Of a stretch of 64,000 nt of DNA, positions 55,938 to 64,000 are shown in pieces. The position numbers and the translations under genes were made by a program. Position 1 is the stretch's first letter; the number at the start of each line of letters is the position of its first letter. The notes beneath the pieces are model-generated. The model had not been told where the DNA came from and did no database searches. It saw nothing but the letters and a program-made list of their open reading frames with translations. The DNA comes from Thereva unica (Eukaryota > Arthropoda > Insecta > Diptera > Therevidae). Location of the stretch: NCBI GenBank assembly GCA_949987705.1, contig OX465283.1, forward strand, positions 47,592,953 to 47,656,952, read 5' to 3'.

Positions 55938-57393
55938 TTACTAATATTATAAATGCGAAAGTAACTCTACCTGTCTGTCTCTCTGTTATTCTTTCACGTC
56001 TAAACCGCTGAACCGATTTTGATGAAATTTGTTACAGAGATAGATTAGCCATTGAAGACGGACGTAGGCTACTTTTTGTCGCGAAAAGGGTTTGAAGAGG
56101 TTGAAATAGGAGATGAAAGTTCGTATTGAAGTCCAAACAAATTAAAACATTAAAAATTTTAAATCCTTGATTGACAGACAACGCACAGCCCAAAACGTTG
56201 GAGCTAAAGGGCTGAAATTTTGACAGTGCACGTGGACTCGGAATTCATCCCCTAAGGGGGTGAAATGGGGTTAACCCAAACCGCTGGAGCTAAAGAGCTG
56301 AAATTTTGATCCTATAATGACGTGGATATCCACTTAGAAGCTCTTTTTCGAAATTTATCCCCTAATGGGGTGAAATAGGATTAACCCAAACCGCTGGAGA
56401 TAAAGGGCTGACATTTTGACAGTTAACAAACAAAAAAGTTAGTTGTTATTATCCCACACAAAGGATTAATATATTGTAAAATTTTATTAAATATGGTAAA
56501 CAATTGCTGCTCGTCAAATCTGTAAGTTTTGAAGCAGAGATTGATTCTGGCATGTAAGATATATATATAATCATCAAGAGAAGTTACATTTTAGGATTTG
56601 TCGAACATTCGTTAAGTTTGTTCGTCCATGTGGGTGCAAGAAATTATGAAGCAAGCACAAACGAATCCTAAATAAAGGCAATTTCGAGTTTCACAAATTG
56701 TTTCCTTATTTATGCTCTATAGTTTTTATACCAAGTTTGAAGAAAATCTGTTGAAAGAAATAACTTCTCAAACAACTGTTTCCACCCTGTTTCACCCATT
56801 AGAGGTTGAATTCCGCAAAATCCGTGACGCCATATTTCATTATTTATGGTGTATAGTATTTATACGAAGTTCGAAAAAAATCTGACTAAAGAAAAAATTT
56901 CCCATACAATCTATTCAACCCCATTGCCACCTTAGGTGATACTTTTCGAAAAATCATTATAGGGATGCACTGTCCAAATTTCAGCCCTTTAGGTCCAGCG
57001 GTTTGGGCTGTGCGTTGTCTGCCAGTCTGTTACTCTTTATACAAAAGAAAAAATTCCCCTTACAACCTATTGAACCCCATTTCACCCCCTTAGGTAATGA
57101 ATTTCGAAAAATCCTGAAACACGAGTTTCATTATTTATGGTGAGGAGTACTTTTACTAAGTTTGAAGAAAATCTGACTAAAGAAATAAAATTCCCCTTAA
57201 AACCTATTCAACCCCATTTCACCCCCTATTTCAACCCTTTTTTCTCTACAAAAAGTAGCCTATGTCCTTCTCCAAGGCCTAAACTATCTTTGTAGCAAAT
57301 ATCATCAAAATCGGTCCAGTGGTTTAGGCGTGAAAGCTTAACAGAGAGACAGACTGACGGACAGAGTTACTTTCGCATTTATAATATTAGTAA
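55938..57393. mobile_element. Non-autonomous element with long inverted ends
   Basis: Starts TTACTAATATTATAAATGCG and ends with its inverse. Terminal similarity runs for about 160 bases or more (AAACCGCTGAACCGATTTTG on one side, CAAAATCGGTCCAGTGGTTT on the other). The interior repeats AACCCAAACCGCTGGAG and GGGGTGAAATGGG phrases in both orientations (56215-57240). No coding frame. Confidence 0.8.
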
Positions 57394-57433
57394 GGATTAG
57401 TATTAGTATTAGTATTGCATTTTTTTAAACAAT

Positions 57434-57977
57434 CCCAGCGGGAAAACTAGCAAGTGGCTACCATGGTAACCCAAGAATTCTTGAATGATTTGTGTAACCG
57501 CCTATACGGTAATCGAAAAATTCTACTGGAAATTTAGGAAAATTGGGGTCTTTACGTTGTAATGACTAGGTAAGCGACTAGGTAATGACTTGTGAAATAC
57601 TTTCTTTGGAAATGTGATGTGCTCTTTGTCTTGTCGAAGCGTCTCTTCTTGAGTTTATTCCGAGCAACGAAATCTATATATTGCTAGAAAAATCCACAAC
57701 GAATATAGCAAAAATGGAACGGTGCTTTCGGAAAGCATTGTTTTTAATGCTAAAAAGGGTAGCCAGTAATTTATTCTGCATGCCTTACATGGTAATCTAT
57801 GTATGTATTCACCTAATACATTTCACCTCTGAAATAAGTCCTCCTCTGTAATGCCTACAGTAAGTACTTACCGCCCTAGAACCTCCCTATGTAAAAGTAA
57901 CTTGTTATTTCATCACAAAGGTAATGGGTCCATCTCATTACCACCTTGCTTACCTAGCCATTACATCTCCCGCTGGG
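57434..57977. mobile_element. Second element with CCCAGCGGG ends
   Basis: CCCAGCGGGA at 57434 and TCCCGCTGGG at 57968-57977. The interior is unlike the one at 47709 except for the ends. No coding content. Confidence 0.5.
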
Positions 57978-58830
57978 AATCTCGATCCAAATAAATAGGC
58001 GGGCAGCTGGTGACAATGTTAGCCCCGTCATTGCGGAAATGAAAAATTTCTATGGAGATCGAAAGTTCAACGTAAGACGAACAAGAAAAGTTTGGTATGC
58101 ATGGATTTAATAAGCCCAAAATATTTATAATTAAATAAATTATTATTAACAATCAATAATGTTTCACTGTCACGCAGATATGTATTAATTACACTTATTG
58201 CATTTGATAGAAAAGATCGTGGGATTTTAGTAAAGAATTGGCCGAAAAGCTTTATTTGGCCGGAAATGCCGAGCATACATACCTATTTGAAAGGTTGGTT
58301 TTTTTTTATTTTACTTGGTACGCCGCCCGGCTCAAAAACTGCTGAAAAAGTCCTTATAGGCGGGGAGCGGGTATAATTTTTGAGTCCGTCCAAGTGACTG
58401 TTCCATTAACTTTGGGGGCCAACCCACGCAGGCCACTTTGAAAATGCATTATGATTCGCGGGCCGGGGTGACATTTTGGGTGATTCAAATTTGAGAGTGC
58501 CGAACCTATGCTGTGAAAAAGAGAATTATTGAATTATTATTTCTGAGGAGGCACACACTGGTGGGGGTCAGACTGCCCAATTTCTATGCGGCATTCAACT
58601 ACATTTAAACACCTTGTGCGCGAGCCCCCTTTCAAATGCTATCTAGCCCATTCCAGTTTCTCAGAATTTTGTCTAGTCTTGTCTTTTGTTTTTATGGTTT
58701 CGAAATTTTCAACTTTTTTCAGGTTTCTCAGAATTTGTGACAGTTTTTTAGTCTTCGGGGTACATATTCTGAAATTTGAAGAAGACGACTTTTCAATAGT
58801 TTTTAAGGTGCCGCCCTCGATTTGCACGGT
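57978..58830. repeat. Second copy of the 53420-53990 repeat, with insertions
   Basis: It follows the same order of words as 53420-53990. Extra sequence is inserted at about 58120-58250 and 58350-58570. Confidence 0.65.
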
Positions 58831-59730
58831 TTTAAAATTAAACAAAACATTTTCGATTTGTTTTGATTCTTTTGCAATATGCCATTTACAAATTAAAATT
58901 GTATCATATTAACAAAGCAGGTTTGCGCCTGAATTTAAAAAAGCATTTCAAAGCCCTTGACGCATATTGGAAGAAAAGCCAAAATTTTCGGATCTAAAAA
59001 TAGATTCCTGTGCAGGTATTCCTTTTGTTTTGTTTTGGAAGGTGGCAGGTGGGCCAAAAATTATGATGATTTCTTGGTCGGTGGCTGAAATTTAACGGTT
59101 ACGGGAATTTAAGGTGTTTTATTTTATTTTGAGAAAGATGAAATAGGTTTTTTTTAAGTTCGTCTGATATCTCTTAAGTTCGTCCAGTATATTTAGTGTC
59201 CTGATATTCCATGTAATCAATTATTCGTGTTCCATATTTGGTTGCCTTGTGATCCGTCCAGTCTGAGGCCTTTCTGAAGGTTCCGTAACATCGGTTTTTT
59301 TTTCCAGATTAGATTGTTAACCTTGTGCGCAGCCAGTATGATCAGTTTTTCCGAGCACATTGACCCCCGCATTGAGTGATCCAATCAATCAACTAAAAAC
59401 CTATGAGCATTTTTCGAGAAACTATACCACATTCTACTATTATGATTATTTTTCTTATTGTGATATATTTCAATTATCGATAGAAATAAGAAACCATATA
59501 CTAACCAAATATTTAGAAGGCGTTGGTTTTACTTTCTTAAACAAGGCCCAAGTATACAGATGTCAAACTGACATTAAATAAATCAGATCCTTTCAATTCC
59601 CGTTAGAATAAAAAAAATTATAAGAAACTTACAAAAAAAATAAAAAAATCCAAATTCCTATTGATTCCATTTTGTAAAAAAATTAACTAATATTCAAAAT
59701 ACATGATGGTAAATAGCATTATAGTATAAA
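58831..59730. other. Upstream region of VPS13B
   Basis: 59100-59350 has the look of a LINE 3' end in minus orientation, not confirmed. The last 350 bases before the ATG are AT-rich and should include the VPS13B promoter and 5' UTR; no TATA box was found. Confidence 0.4.
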
Positions 59731-61269
59731 ATGACCAGTCTCGAGGCATATGTTACTTCATTGGTAATAGAACAAGTCGCCAAATATGTTAAAAATATCA
59801 AAAAAGAAGATTATCAGGTAAAATGTTGCGTTTTTATATTTATTTTTTAATATTTGAATTGAAATCAATTTTTATAGTTATCTTTATGGGAAGGCCATGT
59901 CGCATTTCAAAACGTCGAGCTTGAAACTAGCGCTTTGCAAGATAAATTAGATAAATTCAATTTACCTATTGAGATTATATCAGGTCATATTCATGAGTTA
60001 TCAATTCACATTCCGTGGGCAAGTCTGAATTCGGAAGCTATTGTTATTACGTTGAATACTTTTGAACTTGTGATTAAATCGTCAAAAAAGAAATTTAAAA
60101 CAGAAATTCGCAAAGAAGTAAAACCGCCATCGGATCCAAGTCCCGGAATATATCCAAGAGTAATTAATAATATTATCGTAGATTGCCAGTACATTATTTT
60201 GAAGTTGGTTGATGAGGGTATTTCACTTTGTGTGACTGTACAGTCCCTACAGTTGGTCGCTGCTGACGAAAGCTGGAATGCTGCCTTTATATATATTGAT
60301 CCCAATGATGTTTGCATTCGCCGATTACTAAGTATTTCTGGGTTAAATTTTTGCTTAGATAAAACCAACTCAAGTGGCCAAGTCGTGGTGGCTCATGAGC
60401 CTGTTATATGCAATTGTGCACTAGAAGTCCGTTTTTTGAAGGAATACAAGTTAGCTACGATAAGAACAACTTCGACAACTAAAATGCATATATTGTTGTG
60501 TTCCTTTGATATAAATATATCAACGGTTCAATTCCCTTTAACTCAGATACTTATAGATATAATATTATCATTTAAGTCTAAAGAGCAGCCTCAATACAAT
60601 GAAGAAAAAGAACCTGGATTAATCGTCAGTACTAAAAATGCTCAATCCTATTCATCTTGGGCATGGAACATGCTGCCATCAATCTTTACTAAAACTAAGG
60701 AGACCGAAATCGGACATCTCGTAAATATTGCAATTTATATAAAAGAGCTCACAATTACCTTGAGATCCTCCGAATTTATGACCTCTAGAAAGAATCGTTA
60801 TGATCCAATGTTTTGTTTAACGATAAGAGGTTTATTTTTAGAACTAGTTAAAATTGAAAAAAAGTGGCTAAACTCTTTGGGGGGATTCTGCTCAGTAACA
60901 TTTATACCTTTAAGCAAATATGTTAAGCAATCACCATATTTTATCATGTCCGAAGAGGTTGTAACAGAGCAATTCGTAAAGGAATCTTTATTCGATGTAA
61001 TCCCAAAGTGCGTTGGGCATAATGTTAGAACCAATGAGAAATTCCCTACTGATATAAATGAGTACTTAAAGAGAGTAACATTGAATACTATGTTGGAAAG
61101 AGCTCCGGCATTTTGTTTTGATGTTGTTAATACAGAAGAGGATGCGGAAAGTGCAAGTTTAAGTGTAAATAAAAATACTCCAGAGAGGTTAACTCTGCGA
61201 CTAAGCCTAGCATCATTGCCGAAATTTCTTAATATTTATAAAGCTATAATGCAACTGTCGAAAAATTAG
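59731..61269 (+). CDS. VPS13B: VPS13B, N-terminal exons
   Basis: Exon 1 (59731-59817, 29 codons) joins exon 2 (59878-61269) across a 60-bp intron (CAG/GTAAAA, TTTTATAG/TTATC). The joined frame gives 492 residues: MTSLEAYVTS, then LSLWEGHVAF, IISGHIHELSIHIPWASL and EAIVITLNTFELVIK, the chorein N-terminus of VPS13 proteins in its VPS13B version. Later NNIIVDCQYIILKL, GLNFCLDKTNSSG and SYSSWAWNMLPSIF agree with that family. VPS13B is a rod-like lipid-transfer protein of Golgi and endosome membranes, usually near 4,000 residues. Here a TAG at 61267 ends the frame at MQLSKN. Either a weak donor (GTATTT at 61268) continues it, or this is a short isoform or damaged gene. No later exon was found in the window. 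Confidence 0.88.
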
Positions 61270-62215
61270 TATTTACCTGTATATGTTGTAACCAGCATTT
61301 AAGATACAGTTTGTAATATTTTTAGATACATGTGCTCGAGGAAATATATACATACTTTCGCTAAAAATCAATCCTTTTTGTTTTGCTATGAACATAAGAA
61401 AATAGTTGAATCAATTTTGCATATATAAACCAAACTGTATAAACCAATAGCTTTGAGATTAGATAACAGGATTGAGTGCCAAACTCTATCGAAAGCCGTG
61501 GAGACAGAGCAACCAGACTAGACTCGCAAGATCCATGCAGACTTCGACTGAGGTGTTCTGCAAGTCAAACTAAAAGATCGCCAGTTGATCTTTTTTGTCA
61601 GAAGCCATACTGTCTGTCGTTTATGAGTAGGTTGGATTCTAGATATACCATATAGTCTAAGCTCCCACAGCAAAAAAGGTACCCCATCGAACACCTCAAA
61701 ACAATAAAGTGAGATTGGCTGAAAAACATGTAAAAAACATGTAAAGCCCGCCAGACTAGTAAAAATTTGTTAATTGGTATTTTTTAAGAATTTTTGAATT
61801 TTGTTAAAAAACAATGATTTTATTTTCCAAAACACCTGTCTGAAATTTATACAATTTGTAGTAAATAATGAACCATTTTTGAAAAAAATTGTCTGTCTGA
61901 CAATTTTTGTTAATTAACTTCTGACAGACCTTATGTTATAAATTCTTTTTCTTTATAAAAATGCACTTCATAACACCTCCTTGAATTTTGTTTTACATAA
62001 AGTTCAAGATTTCTTCTGTCTATTAAAGCTTGTCTGGCTCACAATTTTTGTTATTAAATTTGTCAGACTGAATTTTGAATGCGCAGCATCAATGCATCAA
62101 GATCAACCACTGGCATTTCAGAACACCTTGTTCAAAAAGAAAATAACTGAAGTTTAAGATGTCCTTTATCCATAAAAATAAGCCTGTCATTGAAAAAATG
62201 TTTTTTACCATGTCA
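61270..62215. other. Spacer with repeated TGTCTG/CAATTTTTGTTAAT words
   Basis: Variants of CTGTCTGACAATTTTTGTTA recur near 61750, 61890 and 62035. Apart from the LINE piece below, no gene was found. If VPS13B continues, this is intron. Confidence 0.4.
61480..61665 (-). pseudogene. LINE reverse transcriptase fragment
   Basis: On the minus strand YLESNLLINDRQYGF, KRSTGDLLV and AEHLSRSLHGSCESSLVAL, the same family as 42593-44090. Broken by stops. Confidence 0.72.
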
Positions 62216-62422
62216 GATATAATTTTTAAGCGCCGTGACAGGGGGGTTTTCTTTAAAAAACAGCTTTTACAAGGGCTTTGTTGCTGACATACTAAGTTTT
62301 ATTCATAAAATAGATGACAAGTCTTCTTCCAGAAAAAAAATTAAGGTGGTGCTTTGGCTAGGCCCTTATAAAAGCTCTTTTTTAAAGAAAACCCCCCTGT
62401 CACGGCGCTTAAAAATTATATC
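62216..62422. repeat. Hairpin element with 61-bp arms
   Basis: 62216-62276 and 62362-62422 are inverted with about two mismatches; the loop is 85 bases. Arms contain CGCCGTGACAGGGGGG. This is a MITE or foldback by structure. Confidence 0.88.
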
Positions 62423-62482
62423 AGTAATTTATAATTATATTATATCATTATGACATGCTGAAGTCTGTGAGAAATACGCTGC

Positions 62483-63180
62483 TTACCCAAGAAGAATCTG
62501 CTTTCGCTGGCACGCCCTTGAGGAAATACGTTGAAGTGGCATCATCCAATGGAGAGATCGAGGTATTGATGGTGTTTTTTTATTGACTCCTCGAGGTGTT
62601 TTTAATTGTTTCTGTTCGGTGTTTTTTGCTGGTTTTCTTGCAAGCAACCTATTTTTGGAGTCGATTTTTTCTAATCTCCTTTCCCACTCTGCGAGAGACC
62701 ACGTTGTTCCGAATTTATTCACAGTTTCCGGTAGGCGCACAGGTGGCAAGCACTGAGATGGGCTAGCGGAAATCGACAGGGTTTTGCTGGTGTAAGGTGT
62801 TTAAATTGGGAGAGCCGAGGGTAAAATTATCCTTCCAGTTCTCGGAGAGTGACATTGTCTGTACATTTGGTTCGTCTATCACAACGTTAATGGGCGGAGA
62901 GGGTATAATGTCACGGGTGGCTTTCATTAAATCCTTCAGATTTGATAGCTCCGTCCCAAGATGGGAGAACTGCAATTTTAAGTCAGCTTTAAGCTGAGTC
63001 ATGGTGTTGTCCACTAAAGAGAGCTTGTCGAAAGAGTCGCAGATTTTGGAGATTAGCTATGATTGCTCGTGCTTAATACATGGATCATTGTCCGTATTGA
63101 TTTTTATCTTCTTAATGCACGAGCTAATGGAATTCAGTTCAAATCTCATGATCTTGGATAGGTTGTCGATCATATAGTCG
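62483..63180 (-). pseudogene. LINE ORF1 fragment
   Basis: On the minus strand RFELNSISSCIKKIKINTDN, then KICDSFDKLSLVDNTMTQLK, ADLKLQFSHLGTELSNLKDL (a coiled-coil pattern) and, after a gap, NKFGTTWSLAEWERRLEKID. Frames are interrupted. It looks like ORF1 of a jockey-type LINE. It follows, rather than precedes, the endonuclease piece in element direction. Confidence 0.6.
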
Positions 63181-63184
63181 ATCA

Positions 63185-63800
63185 TATGCTCGGAAGGTGG
63201 CTTGTTTAGTTTTGATTGCGTTCATACACTCCCGATTAAACCTTCTGTTGGGCCTAGGCTTCTAGAATGGGGAATGAACAAATGCATTCCTACCTGTGTG
63301 ATCCTGGTGATACGGATAGCGGCAGAGTTGACGTTTTTATTTTGGAAACACAGGTCCCAGTCAGTAGATTGGAAAAAAATAATAAGCCCCAGCCAATTGG
63401 CCTTCCTATAATGTTATAAGTTCTCTTAACTGGTCTTGGAGGAGTGGGAAATTTTAATGGGAAGTTAGCGCTAACTAAGCAGCGGTCCGAATTTCCGAGA
63501 GGTGAATCAACTTCGATTAAGTAGGGCGCTAGATGAGGAGTAAGAAAAAGATCAAGGAGATAGGCTCCTTTATCAGCAACATCAGGGACTCTCGTGGGAT
63601 GATCCACAATTTGATGTGTCTGCAAAGAGCCCGACGTCCTTGCCAAAAACACTGGTTCCATTTGATCAGTCAGCTAGTTTACGTTGTGAACATTGAAATC
63701 ACCCGCAACGATGATTTTACACTTAGGATTGGACGACAAAAATCCCGAGATTTGTTCGGAAATAACATCGATCGTTACGCGAACCCAATCGTCACATTCC
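63185..63800 (-). pseudogene. LINE endonuclease fragment
   Basis: On the minus strand IIVAGDFNVHNVN (about 63720-63680), QIVDHPTRVPDVADKGAYLL, SDRCLVSANFPLKFP and FNRECMNAIKTKQATF (about 63240-63190). Same family as 11035-11420. It ends abruptly at 63185 where ORF1-type sequence begins. Confidence 0.8.
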
Positions 63801-64000
63801 ACAGTGGGACCAAATCCAAAAAAGCTGGCCAAAAGTCTAAAAAAAAGTTTATAGATTGCGGTTTTTTTTGGGGGGAGATGATTCTAGGACACTTCCAATA
63901 GTGAGCAATCAGTCACGGAAGGTTAGATTTTTTTCTACGGACTGAGAAATTGTAGTTGCTACTTTACTCTTTTTGCTTATTTTTAAACGTTAATATTGTG
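63801..64000. other. Right edge, nothing recognised
   Basis: AT-rich, probably more of the LINE in minus orientation; no clear wording. Confidence 0.3.

Noticed and set aside
60006..61034. Minus-strand frames of 120 and 78 codons
   Set aside because: Shadows of VPS13B exon 2.

Overview
This window reads as nuclear DNA from an insect. It is AT-rich, has no bacterial-style gene packing, and has spliced host genes with tiny exons and GT..AG introns. It is filled with BEL/Pao, hAT, P-type, LINE and MITE sequences typical of arthropods. The order cannot be fixed from the sequence alone. Nearly all the long open frames belong to mobile elements.

Host genes. Three are visible. (1) A sugar transporter of the Tret1 type lies on the minus strand. 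Its first three coding exons are at 12285-12238, 8514-8400 and 8325-8185, and the rest lies in or beyond the left edge. Its 3.7 kb first intron has filled with MITEs. (2) An isolated ten-codon first exon with a strong donor lies on the minus strand at 49663-49634. (3) The N-terminus of VPS13B, a lipid-transfer protein, lies on the plus strand at 59731-61269, with a 60-bp intron and an in-frame stop after 492 codons.

Layout, left to right. 1-1623 is an open BEL/Pao gag-protease frame on the minus strand, running off the left edge; an exact tRNA-Tyr primer site follows at 1764-1781, then the LTR. 3619-5015 is a partial hAT MITE. 5283-7130 is a LINE relic. 8185-12285 is the sugar transporter with intronic MITEs. 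13853-17178 is a complete-looking hAT element with a 636-residue transposase, terminal repeats and an 8-bp target duplication. 17741-19160 is a LINE relic. 19160-23080 is bounded by two 437-bp inverted copies about 98% identical. 25472-25632 is a perfect palindrome. 26810-41095 is a nest: a LINE with reverse transcriptase and RNase H is broken by a MITE, a hAT whose transposase has one nonsense codon (29153-31679), and an 8.5-kb hAT-type element (31911-40402). The last carries satellites and a complete P-type element (33600-37585) with a 915-residue THAP transposase. 42593-44090 is a LINE relic. 44556-45871 is a hAT-type element holding a TA-flanked MITE. 46417-46728 is a mariner-like relic. 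52886-55882 is a hAT-type element containing a second hAT MITE (54016-55831), which itself contains a 56-bp-arm palindrome. 55938-57393 is an element with long inverted ends. 59731-61269 is VPS13B. 61480-63800 holds LINE pieces and a hairpin element.

Most interesting content. There are at least six hAT-type insertions, each with a readable or near-readable 8-bp target duplication. A structurally complete P-type transposon sits inside satellite DNA inside a hAT element inside a LINE. Two elements (P type at 33600, hAT at 13853) keep full open frames and matched ends, so they may be recent or still mobile. All family assignments come from motifs read by eye; no database search was run.
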